A DNA stretch of 7,355 nucleotides from an uncultured Lachnospiraceae bacterium (lineage in GTDB: Bacteria > Bacillota > Clostridia > Lachnospirales > Lachnospiraceae), in assembly GCA_948438565.1 (NCBI GenBank), contig CAOJLW010000112.1, positions 1 to 7,355 of the forward strand. Direction: 5' to 3'. This document shows positions 1-6,752 of the stretch, piece by piece. Under the pieces are notes generated by a model. The model was given only the letters and a program-made list of their open reading frames with translations, ran no database searches and was not told the DNA's origin. A program made the position numbers and the translations under genes. Positions within the stretch are counted from its first letter, which is position 1; each line of letters opens with the position of its first letter.

Positions 1-699
1 GTAAAAATTATCGATGCAAAAGAAGATTTAAGCGTCCAGGTGCATCCGGACAATGCCTATGCTAAAAAATATGAAAACGGTTCCCTCGGAAAAACAGAGT
101 GCTGGTATATTTTAGACTGTAAAGAAGGCGCGTCGCTTGTTGTGGGACACCATGCGTCCGATAAGGACGAGCTGAAAGCGATGATTTATGGCGGTCGCTG
201 GACAGAGTTGATACGTGAGGTTCCGGTCAAAAAAGGCAGCTTTGTACAGATTGATCCAGGCTGCGTCCACGCGATTAAAGGCGGGATCCTGGTCTATGAG
301 ACGGAGCAGAACAGCGATATTACGTACCGGGTATACGACTATGACCGGCTCCATAACGGAAAGCCAAGAGAGCTGCATATCGAGCAGAGTATCGATGTGA
401 TTACTATACCGGCGGCGCCGGCGGAACACGCTGTGCTGGACACCTCCCGTTTTCCCAAGAATCAGTGGAATCAGTTGGTTTCCTGTAGCAGCTACCGGGT
501 ATGGAAGCTGGTTGTGGAGGGCGCCTGGAAGTTTAGACAGCAATATCCGTTTTTGATGGTGAGTATTGTGGAAGGCAGCGGGACGTTAAATGATACGCCG
601 GTCAAAAAAGGGATGCATTTGATTTTACCGGATGGCTTTGGCGAGGTCAGGCTGTCGGGGGATATGGAGATGATTGCTTCTGCCGTAGGAGTGGAATAA
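1..699 (+). CDS. manA: Mannose-6-phosphate isomerase, class I (5'-truncated by window edge)
   Basis: Cytosolic zinc enzyme that interconverts mannose-6-phosphate and fructose-6-phosphate. The reading frame is open from base 1, so the start lies outside the window; 232 C-terminal residues are visible. Against Gram-positive class I enzymes of about 310-320 residues (from memory), roughly 80 residues are missing. The metal-site motifs of the type I cupin fold are present, numbered from the window start: LSVQVHPDN gives Q13 and H15, GKTE gives E33, and DPGCVHAI gives H90. The conserved stretch EQNSDITYRVYDYDR runs from residue 102. The C-terminal part (about 160-232) is the second, shorter cupin-like domain and includes the phrase TPVKKGM. 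The gene ends 16 bases before the next one, with no terminator between them. With the phosphohexomutase and nucleotidyltransferase downstream it fits a sugar-nucleotide pathway. The family call is firm; whether the protein is full length cannot be judged. Confidence 0.95.
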   Translation, partial: VKIIDAKEDLSVQVHPDNAYAKKYENGSLGKTECWYILDCKEGASLVVGHHASDKDELKAMIYGGRWTELIREVPVKKGSFVQIDPGCVHAIKGGILVYETEQNSDITYRVYDYDRLHNGKPRELHIEQSIDVITIPAAPAEHAVLDTSRFPKNQWNQLVSCSSYRVWKLVVEGAWKFRQQYPFLMVSIVEGSGTLNDTPVKKGMHLILPDGFGEVRLSGDMEMIASAVGVE

Positions 700-715
700 G
701 AGGACAGGGGTACGT

Positions 716-2299
716 ATGAAAAAGCAGAATCAGGCATTGTTGGGCGAGTTTGCCCGGGTGCAGTCTATCTTTGATCTTTTTGCGGTCGTTGCTGCGTATT
801 TATTGACGTTGAACCGAAGGAGCAGCGACTTTTCGGAGGAAGATTTAGAGGAATTTGGAAACGATATGCTATACCCAATCGAGTTGTTTTTTGATAGAAT
901 AGAGGGTATCGCAGACAGAGAAAGGCTTAAGCGGTTGTGCAGTGATGTGACGGCTGCCTTAAAACCGTATGTGGATGACGATGATATCTTTGCGCTGCTT
1001 TGTATGTCGTTAGTGCGGGAAATTGACGGCAATCTTGTGCTATCCGAGTGGTGCGGCGGATTTACCCGCTGTTCCGGCTGCACGGATTATTTTGAATTTG
1101 ATTTTTTAAATCAAAATTATCGAGATAAAGTAGGAATCTTGCCGATAGAAAAAAATACATTTGTAGAGAGGATCTCAAAAAAATACGAGGCCCAAAATGG
1201 GCAACCCCTATTTCGGGATAAAAAAGACGCGGAAGATCTTTGTATTACGGATTTAATAACGCATTTTTTGATTTTTGATCAGAGGAAAGCGCCGCTGCCA
1301 TCGTGCCATACCTGTTATTTTCCCAAAAGCTATGGCACAGGGAAGCATTTTGCACAGTTACAGCAGTTAAAGATTGGCATAGCTCCAATGTTGTATCATA
1401 ATATAGAGGAAATATTGGAAATCCGTTTAAAAGATTCCCCTTTTCCGGAAGGAAAGGGAAAGTTTGAAATTCTTGGTTATCAAAGCAAACCAATGTTGCT
1501 GCAAAAATATTTGGCGGCAGTTCGGGAGGCGCAGAGACAAAAGGTGGATTTTCTGATTTTTCCGGAGATGCTGATTGCGCCGGAATTTCTGGAGGAGGCC
1601 GCCTGTTTGGAGGGTAAGCTTCCGATCATGATCAATGGGAGTTTTTGGGAGGAAAGAAAAAATTATTGTCATATTTCAGATGTGTCATCCCGCATTCTGG
1701 CAACGTATTATAAGAGAGAGGCTTTTGATTATAAAAAAGACGGTAAAATATACAGGGAACATTTGGATGCGGATTTATCAAACAGACAAAAACAATTTAT
1801 TCTGCTTGATTTTGAGGGGTTTGCAAGAGTCAGCTTATGTATATGCAGGGATTTAGATTATGCCAGACAGAGGGATTTTCATAAGCATATACAGGCGGAC
1901 ATTCTGTTTGTGCCTGCTTTTAGCGATTCTAAAGATATGCGCCGCGCCGCGATGGAGCTGGCCGGGAATCATAAAATGCTGGTAGTTATGGCGAATACTT
2001 GCGCAGCCGTATGGAACAAGAAAAACTCCCTGGAGGATTGCTGTAAACGTCGTCAGATGATAGGATTTATTGCAGCTCCAGGAAAACAGGGTACGAAACG
2101 GGGTTCCCTGTTACATAACTATTGTATGGGCAGCGCTGATTGTGGGCAGTGCAAGAATGCAACGATGTCGTGCTGTAATCTCGTGACTGTTAACCTGAAG
2201 GATTATGCAATAGAAGGGAATATTTGTACGATAGGCATTCAGCAGTCTTTTCCCGTGCGGCAGGAAAGTGATTTTGGGAAGGAGAGTGATGCGGTATGA
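716..2299 (+). CDS. Nitrilase-domain (carbon-nitrogen hydrolase) protein with an uncharacterised N-terminal half
   Basis: 527 residues, first gene of a three-gene block. Residues from about 217 onward look like a CN-hydrolase (nitrilase superfamily) domain. It opens with LKIGIAPM, and the Glu-Lys-Cys triad is visible as E284 in FLIFPEM, K333 in YYKRE and C377 in CICRDLDYAR, followed by the typical ADILFVPAFS strand at 394-403. The triad looks intact, so an active amidase, nitrilase or acyl-transfer enzyme is plausible; the substrate is unknown. Residues 1 to about 215 are not recognised. They are mainly helical and acidic, then carry C113, C119, C122 and a CHTC pair (C197, C200) that could bind zinc. 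A second Cys cluster (C470, C476, C479, C486, C487) lies near the C-terminus. No signal peptide is seen, so it is probably cytosolic. The start ATG has AGGACAGGGG at 701-710. The stop overlaps the next start in ATGA. Nitrilase domain confident, biological role unknown. Confidence 0.88.
   Translation: MKKQNQALLGEFARVQSIFDLFAVVAAYLLTLNRRSSDFSEEDLEEFGNDMLYPIELFFDRIEGIADRERLKRLCSDVTAALKPYVDDDDIFALLCMSLVREIDGNLVLSEWCGGFTRCSGCTDYFEFDFLNQNYRDKVGILPIEKNTFVERISKKYEAQNGQPLFRDKKDAEDLCITDLITHFLIFDQRKAPLPSCHTCYFPKSYGTGKHFAQLQQLKIGIAPMLYHNIEEILEIRLKDSPFPEGKGKFEILGYQSKPMLLQKYLAAVREAQRQKVDFLIFPEMLIAPEFLEEAACLEGKLPIMINGSFWEERKNYCHISDVSSRILATYYKREAFDYKKDGKIYREHLDADLSNRQKQFILLDFEGFARVSLCICRDLDYARQRDFHKHIQADILFVPAFSDSKDMRRAAMELAGNHKMLVVMANTCAAVWNKKNSLEDCCKRRQMIGFIAAPGKQGTKRGSLLHNYCMGSADCGQCKNATMSCCNLVTVNLKDYAIEGNICTIGIQQSFPVRQESDFGKESDAV
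2279..2299 (+). promoter_or_regulatory. RBS plus ATGA stop/start overlap (translational coupling)
   Basis: AAGGAGAG at 2279-2286 lies inside the end of the nitrilase-domain gene, 9 bases before the ATG at 2296. That ATG shares bases with the TGA stop at 2297-2299. This arrangement fixes the start of the second gene and suggests ribosomes finishing the nitrilase reinitiate on it, giving coordinated amounts of the two proteins. Confidence 0.8.
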
Positions 2300-3333
2300 G
2301 TAATTGGGATTTGGATTTTGCCCCTCGTATTTCAGAAATGCTTTCCGATAATCGAGAAGAACAGAATCAGAATTTGGATGAGATGGAGCGGTCGGTAACG
2401 GAATATTTAAAAACCGGCATAAAAAGTTCGAACTTACAGGAATTTGAGCAGAAGGAAGTAGAATTTAGACAATTATACGCTGCGATTGTAGGAAGTCATG
2501 CCAGTTTATATCGTAAAATTCAGGAAGAGGTTCTGGCGATTATGGATCGGAAAGTCGAACAAGAACTGCCGGATATTTCGGTAGAATATTCGAAAATATG
2601 TAAGGATCCTATGAAAGCGTTTACCAATTTCAGTCGTTCTCTACTGGAAAATGCCTTATGCTTACAGATTGAAAAAATGGACGCACAGATAAAAAATCTG
2701 TCAGAACAAGTCGCATATATGGGAAGGATGTATGAGCTGTATCAATTGTATTGTCAGGAACAGATAATCAGAGAAAGAGAACGCAAATTTCAAGAGGATT
2801 TGGAAGAATACGAGGCTTTGGAGTCGATGATTCAGTTTTGCTCTATGAACAAGAGGGTGAAATTCAGCCGTCTATTGGAAGCGTTAAGTTTCTCAAAGCA
2901 GTCGATAGAGTATGCGTTAAAGCAATGTTCCGATTATTTTTCTGAAAATGTCTTTCATGAAGTGCGCAATGTGGCGCTCAATGTAAAAGGCAGGCAGTTA
3001 GACAGATATCTGCGTTCGGAAAAGATGGTGTGTCACAATGAATCGTTTTACCGATCGTTTGACACGTTTTTAGATAGATTCCAAATGGCATTAGATTTCG
3101 GGATGCACGATATCGGTTTTAGAGAGATTTTTGATATAAAATACCTGACGGCTTCGCAAAGGTCGTCTTTAAATCGCAAATTTACTTCTATAGTCAATCA
3201 AAGCCCAATCACAAAAGAAATGTATGACATTATAGAAATGGATGATACAGAGTTTACCATTCTAGCATTCGATAGTGTGTCAGACAGAGAGGAGGAAAAA
3301 AATGGAAGAGGGCAATATACGTTCCACTTATGA
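2296..3333 (+). CDS. Helical protein with coiled coil and winged-helix-like segment, function unknown
   Basis: 345 residues, not recognised as a named family. The sequence is predominantly helical and charged. Residues about 10-90 are amphipathic helices. Residues about 118-176 are rich in Glu, Gln, Lys and Arg with spaced Leu, Ile and Met, as expected for a coiled coil. Residues about 176-240 have the spacing of a winged-helix domain: a helix SRLLEALSFS (191-200), a likely recognition helix KQSIEYALKQ (201-210), then VALNVKGRQLDRYL (226-239), which resembles the wing and last helix of MarR/PadR-type regulators (pattern LTpKGrxLLxxL). The tail (about 250-345) is again helical, ending in an acidic strand-like segment. 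No signal peptide or membrane segment is seen. It is coupled by ATGA to the nitrilase gene and overlaps the next gene by 32 bases, so a partner or regulator of the nitrilase is plausible. DNA binding is inference from pattern only. Confidence 0.82.
   Translation: MSNWDLDFAPRISEMLSDNREEQNQNLDEMERSVTEYLKTGIKSSNLQEFEQKEVEFRQLYAAIVGSHASLYRKIQEEVLAIMDRKVEQELPDISVEYSKICKDPMKAFTNFSRSLLENALCLQIEKMDAQIKNLSEQVAYMGRMYELYQLYCQEQIIRERERKFQEDLEEYEALESMIQFCSMNKRVKFSRLLEALSFSKQSIEYALKQCSDYFSENVFHEVRNVALNVKGRQLDRYLRSEKMVCHNESFYRSFDTFLDRFQMALDFGMHDIGFREIFDIKYLTASQRSSLNRKFTSIVNQSPITKEMYDIIEMDDTEFTILAFDSVSDREEEKNGRGQYTFHL
3290..3295 (+). promoter_or_regulatory. Shine-Dalgarno AGGAGG deciding the start of the third block gene
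   Basis: A perfect AGGAGG sits 6 bases before the ATG at 3302. An in-frame GTG at 3275 would add nine residues but has no comparable site, so 3302 is preferred. The site lies inside the 3' end of the preceding gene. Confidence 0.85.
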
Positions 3334-3970
3334 TACCTCGGCAATCGACCAGATTTTGACGCAGTTGGATAAAGTATTTGAACAGTCAAATTATAATATG
3401 GATCAGTTTATAGACGGGAAAAGTTTAACTTTTGAAGATGATAAATTGGGTGATTTGGTTGCAGATTTATTTAAGCATACCTGTAGGCTGATTCGTGAAT
3501 ATGAGGATGAGATAGACGAGCAAAAAATTTTTGAGCATAGAGCAGATGATGCAGAATATCAGGTAAAAAAATTTTTGCGATTTTATAAAAATTATATTGA
3601 TAAGGAACTGCGCTTGTTCCGGGAGACGAAGGAGCTGCGTAAAATGGAGATAGAACAGTTTCAGAATACGATCCGGTTTGTTTTACATCAACGTATGCTT
3701 TTGGATACCAATAAACAGCCGGACTTTCCGGAAAAATTGGAACAGATAGCGGAGAAACTTTTAAATGGCTGTATGGAATGCGTCGTGACACTTCGTTTTG
3801 ATGAAGAAAAATTTTGTTTAAAAATACAAAAGATTTTCGCGTTTGACGTATGCAAATGCCAGTTTCTCTATCGCTTGATTCAGGAAAACCGCCAGGATAT
3901 ATTTCAATATATTATGATGAAAAAATTGACAACGATTACGCAGGATATCAAGCAGTTAAAAAACAGATAA
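3302..3970 (+). CDS. Small helical protein of unknown function, third gene of the nitrilase block
   Basis: 222 residues, no family recognised. It is almost entirely helical by composition and very rich in Lys, Glu, Asp, Phe and Tyr. Residues about 62-128 form a long charged helical stretch (for example IREYEDEIDEQK at 64-75 and KELRLFRETKELRKMEIEQF at 101-120) compatible with a coiled coil. A Cys-bearing region follows (C157, C160, C172, C184, C186), including the pairs CMEC and CKC, and the C-terminus is again helical (FQYIMMKKLTTITQDIKQL). No signal peptide, membrane span or catalytic motif is evident. The first 32 bases overlap the previous gene. The gene is very AT-rich compared with the mutase gene that follows 18 bases later, supporting foreign origin of the block. 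It probably acts in a complex with its two upstream neighbours, which is inference from gene order only. Confidence 0.8.
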   Translation: MEEGNIRSTYDTSAIDQILTQLDKVFEQSNYNMDQFIDGKSLTFEDDKLGDLVADLFKHTCRLIREYEDEIDEQKIFEHRADDAEYQVKKFLRFYKNYIDKELRLFRETKELRKMEIEQFQNTIRFVLHQRMLLDTNKQPDFPEKLEQIAEKLLNGCMECVVTLRFDEEKFCLKIQKIFAFDVCKCQFLYRLIQENRQDIFQYIMMKKLTTITQDIKQLKNR

Positions 3971-3988
3971 AACGATAGGAGGAAAACC

Positions 3989-5716
3989 ATGGGATATTTA
4001 GAGGAGTACAACAAATGGTGCAGCGATCCGTATTTTGATTCAGAAACGAAAGCGGAATTAAAAGCGATTGCCGACGACGATAAGGAGATTTTGGATCGGT
4101 TTTACCGTCAATTGGAATTTGGGACAGGAGGATTGCGCGGCGTAATTGGGGCGGGCACGAACCGGATGAATATCTATACGGTTCGCCAGGCGACGCAAGG
4201 CTTGGCCAATTACATTATAGCAAGGCGGGGACAGGAGAAAGGCGTGGCGATCGCCTTTGATTCCAGGATTATGTCGCCTGAATTTGCTAAGGAGGCTGCG
4301 CTTTGCTTAAATGCCAACGGAATCCGGACGTATCGATTTGAAACGCTTCGTCCGACGCCGGAGCTTTCGTTTGCAGTCCGGCATCTGGGATGTATTGCCG
4401 GGATTGTGGTGACGGCCAGCCATAACCCCAGGGAATATAACGGATACAAGGTCTATTGGGAGGACGGCGCGCAGATTACGCCGCCGCATGATAAGAATAT
4501 TTTAGCCGAGGTGGCCAAAGTCACCGAATTTTCTATGGTTAAAACGATGTCGGAGCAAGAGGCGACAGCCGCCGGACTTTATCGGGTGATTGGCAGTGAG
4601 ATTGACGATCTGTATATGGCCGAATTAAAAAAACAGTCCATCCATCCGGAAGCCATACAGGCGATGGCCAAGGACATCAAGATTGTCTATACGCCGCTGC
4701 ATGGGACAGGCAATCTTCCGGTGCGCCGCATTTTACAGGAATTGGGTTTTGAAAATGTCTATATCGTACCGGAACAGGAGCTGCCGGACGGCAATTTCCC
4801 AACTGTGTCTTATCCCAATCCGGAATCGCCAAAAGCATTTGAGCTGGCTTTAAAGCTGGCTCGGGAAAAGGACGCCGATATTGTGCTGGCGACCGATCCG
4901 GATGCGGACAGGCTCGGCGTATATTGTAAAGATACTGCGTCCGGGGATTATGTCAGCTTTACCGGAAATATGTCCGGGATGCTGATTGCGGAATATATAT
5001 TGCGGGAGCGGACAGCTACCGGCACAATGCCGGATGACCCCGCACTGGTCAAGACGATTGTTACGACCAATATGGCAAAAGCAATCGCCGCTGATTACGG
5101 CGTGGCTTTGCTGGAGGTTTTGACTGGATTTAAGTATATTGGGGAACAGATCCGTAAGTTTGAAGAACAGGGTTCTTATCATTATGTGTTTGGCCTGGAA
5201 GAAAGCTATGGCTGTCTGGCGGGGACGTATGCCAGAGACAAAGACGCCTGTATCGCGGTTATGCTGCTCTGTGAGGTGGCGGCCTGGTATAAGCGGCAAG
5301 GCATGACGCTTTGGGATGCGATGCTTAAGATGTATGAACGGTATGGCTATTATCAGGAAGGACTTGAGACAATCACGTTAAAAGGGATGGACGGCGCCGC
5401 CAAAATCCAGGAGATGATGGCTGGGATGCGCAGTAACCCGCCGCAGGAGCTGGCAGGTTTTCACGTTCAGGCAGTCCGGGATTACAGCGCCGATACCAGA
5501 AAAGATTTCCATACAGGGGAAGTGGCAAAGACAGGACTGCCTGCTTCGAATGTGCTCTACTATGAGCTTTCGAACGATGCCTGGTGTTGTGTGCGTCCTT
5601 CCGGAACCGAACCGAAAATCAAGTTCTATTTTGGGGTGGTCGGCGAGACGTTAGAGGACGCAAAAGCCAGATTGGAAGCATTGAATCAGGCGATGTTGCA
5701 ATATGCTCAACAGTAA
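3989..5716 (+). CDS. pgcA: Phosphoglucomutase/phosphomannomutase (alpha-D-phosphohexomutase family)
   Basis: 575 residues, full length for the Gram-positive PgcA-type enzyme. It moves phosphate between the C6 and C1 hydroxyls of glucose or mannose in the cytosol through a phosphoserine intermediate. All four signature sites are present: TASHNP with the phosphorylated serine S144, the Mg-binding loop DPDADR (303-308), the sugar-specificity loop GLEESYG (402-408), and the phosphate-binding loop RPSGTEPK (536-543) in the C-terminal domain. FGTGGLRG near residues 44-51 is the usual N-terminal motif. The start ATG has AGGAGG at 3977-3982. The product would be glucose-1-P or mannose-1-P for NDP-sugar synthesis; with manA upstream and a nucleotidyltransferase downstream either is possible, and sequence alone does not settle the preferred sugar. 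The family is certain; the symbol is assigned by resemblance. Confidence 0.95.
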   Translation: MGYLEEYNKWCSDPYFDSETKAELKAIADDDKEILDRFYRQLEFGTGGLRGVIGAGTNRMNIYTVRQATQGLANYIIARRGQEKGVAIAFDSRIMSPEFAKEAALCLNANGIRTYRFETLRPTPELSFAVRHLGCIAGIVVTASHNPREYNGYKVYWEDGAQITPPHDKNILAEVAKVTEFSMVKTMSEQEATAAGLYRVIGSEIDDLYMAELKKQSIHPEAIQAMAKDIKIVYTPLHGTGNLPVRRILQELGFENVYIVPEQELPDGNFPTVSYPNPESPKAFELALKLAREKDADIVLATDPDADRLGVYCKDTASGDYVSFTGNMSGMLIAEYILRERTATGTMPDDPALVKTIVTTNMAKAIAADYGVALLEVLTGFKYIGEQIRKFEEQGSYHYVFGLEESYGCLAGTYARDKDACIAVMLLCEVAAWYKRQGMTLWDAMLKMYERYGYYQEGLETITLKGMDGAAKIQEMMAGMRSNPPQELAGFHVQAVRDYSADTRKDFHTGEVAKTGLPASNVLYYELSNDAWCCVRPSGTEPKIKFYFGVVGETLEDAKARLEALNQAMLQYAQQ

Positions 5717-5724
5717 GGCTGTAG

Positions 5725-5745
5725 TTTTAATGTGCTTTTAATGTG
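5725..5745. repeat. Tandem direct repeat TTTTAATGTG x2, 11-base period
   Basis: Two perfect copies of TTTTAATGTG (5725-5734 and 5736-5745) separated by a single C, located 9 bases after the mutase stop. A period of 11 puts both copies on nearly the same face of the helix, as in direct-repeat sites bound by response-regulator dimers. It may be a regulator site for the nucleotidyltransferase gene; no clear promoter hexamers were identified beside it. Confidence 0.6.
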
Positions 5746-5753
5746 GCGGGTGT

Positions 5754-5797
5754 AGTATCCCAATATCAAGCGGGTTTGTGGTTTTCTGGGGGATACT
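5754..5797. repeat. 8-bp perfect inverted repeat AGTATCCC / GGGATACT, 28-base spacer
   Basis: The left arm is at 5754-5761 and the right arm at 5790-5797, in the 101-base gap ahead of the nucleotidyltransferase gene. The right arm ends 7 bases before the purine-rich ribosome binding site. No T-run follows, so it is not an intrinsic terminator. It could be an operator half-site pair or a leader RNA stem; function is unproven. Confidence 0.5.
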
Positions 5798-5804
5798 GGA
5801 AAGA

Positions 5805-5811
5805 AAGAGGG
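5805..5811 (+). promoter_or_regulatory. Ribosome binding site deciding the nucleotidyltransferase start
   Basis: AAGAGGG lies 6 bases before the ATG at 5818. An upstream in-frame GTG at 5743 would add 25 residues of unconserved sequence, would overlap both intergenic repeats, and has no evident ribosome binding site. The nucleotide-binding motif of this family normally lies within the first 20 residues, which also favours 5818. Confidence 0.75.
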
Positions 5812-5817
5812 TATTTT

Positions 5818-6738
5818 ATGGAGAAAACGACATTGGTAATCATGGCGGCAGGCCTTGGAAGCCGTTTTGGCGGCGGTATCAAGCAGTTGGCTTCCGTTGG
5901 ACCAAATGGGGAAATCCTGATGGACTATTCGATTTATAATGCGATAGAAGCAGGGTTTGAGGAAGTGGTGTTTATTATACGCCATGATTTGGAGCGGGAC
6001 TTTAGAGAAATTATCGGCAAGCGAATCGAAAAAGTCATTCCGGTAAAATATGCGTTTCAGGAATTGGACGATCTGCCGGTGGGCTTTCAAAGGCCGGCGG
6101 GGCGTACGAAACCCTGGGGAACCGGACAGGCTACGCTTGCCGCCAAAAACCTGATTGATCATCCGTTCGTCGTGATCAATGCAGACGATTACTACGGTAA
6201 AGAAGCTTTTGTGAAATTGCACGATTATCTGGCCGTTCATTTTGAGCAGCCGTCGGATGTACACCAAATCTGTATGGCGGGGTTTGTCTTGAAAAATACT
6301 CTGAGCAAAAACGGCGGTGTGACCAGAGGGGTCTGTGAAGTGGATTCAGACGGCTATTTGACAAAAGTGACCGAAACGTACGAAATCGGTTATCGGGACG
6401 GCATTTTGACGGCGCAGGATGAACATGGGAAACCTACGTCGGTACGTGCCGATCAGCGTGTTTCCATGAATATGTGGGGACTTTTGCCCGATTTTTTTGA
6501 CGAGCTGGAGCGGGGGTTCCGGGAATTTTTATCGGAAATGGAGCCGGATGATTTGAAAAAGGAGTACCTTTTACCGAGGATTATCGACCGACTTGTACAG
6601 GAACAACGAGCCAGGGTTAAGGTGCTGGAGACGAAAGATCAGTGGTTTGGCGTAACTTACCGGGAAGATCAGCAAAGTGTGGCAAACGCTATTGACGCGC
6701 TGATCCAGCAAGGCGACTATCAGGAAAAATTATTTTAA
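5818..6738 (+). CDS. Sugar-phosphate nucleotidyltransferase (NDP-sugar pyrophosphorylase-like)
   Basis: 306 residues. This is a GT-A-fold nucleotidyltransferase that would couple a sugar-1-phosphate to an NTP with release of pyrophosphate. Seen directly: a first strand LVIMAAGLGSRFG (6-18) with the nucleotide-binding Gly-rich loop, K22 as the likely catalytic lysine, a WGTGQA motif (100-105) near the base-binding region, and VINADDYYG (119-127), where D123 matches the metal-binding Asp of the family (compare GDNIFYG in RmlA). No left-handed beta-helix domain is present, so it is not GlmU- or GlgC-like. The short distance from R16 to K22 is closer to IspD/MobA-like spacing than to RmlA or GalU, so the substrate is open. 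Position after the phosphohexomutase suggests its substrate is the mutase product. It follows a 101-base gap and may have its own promoter, though none is clear. Confidence 0.88.
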   Translation: MEKTTLVIMAAGLGSRFGGGIKQLASVGPNGEILMDYSIYNAIEAGFEEVVFIIRHDLERDFREIIGKRIEKVIPVKYAFQELDDLPVGFQRPAGRTKPWGTGQATLAAKNLIDHPFVVINADDYYGKEAFVKLHDYLAVHFEQPSDVHQICMAGFVLKNTLSKNGGVTRGVCEVDSDGYLTKVTETYEIGYRDGILTAQDEHGKPTSVRADQRVSMNMWGLLPDFFDELERGFREFLSEMEPDDLKKEYLLPRIIDRLVQEQRARVKVLETKDQWFGVTYREDQQSVANAIDALIQQGDYQEKLF

Positions 6739-6752
6739 GGAGTTAGTTATTT

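Noticed and set aside
225..612. Repeated GGTCAAAAAAGG in manA (about 226 and 600)
   Set aside because: Both copies encode a PVKKG phrase at equivalent positions of the two cupin-type domains; this is protein-level similarity and not a DNA repeat element.
1097..1115. Perfect AT-rich inverted repeat TTTGATTT-TTT-AAATCAAA
   Set aside because: It lies inside the nitrilase-domain gene, encodes part of FEFDFLNQN, has no GC in the stem base or T-run, and is of a kind expected by chance in AT-rich coding DNA.
3059..3064. TTGACA inside the second block gene
   Set aside because: The sequence at the proper -10 distance (3082-3087, CAAATG) is not promoter-like and the region is coding.
3926..3931. TTGACA, a perfect -35 hexamer just upstream of the phosphohexomutase gene
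   Set aside because: No TATAAT-like hexamer lies 16-18 bases downstream (3949-3954 reads CAAGCA), so an internal promoter is not supported.
4850..5299. 149-codon open frame on the minus strand
   Set aside because: It is fully antisense to the well-supported phosphohexomutase gene; its codon pattern is a shadow of that gene and its translation resembles nothing known.
5743..5817. Upstream GTG start for the nucleotidyltransferase
   Set aside because: It adds 25 residues with no family resemblance, lacks a ribosome binding site and would place the repeats within coding sequence.
5707..6267. 186-codon open frame on the minus strand
   Set aside because: It overlaps the nucleotidyltransferase gene, whose conserved motifs are in the + frame, so it is a shadow frame.
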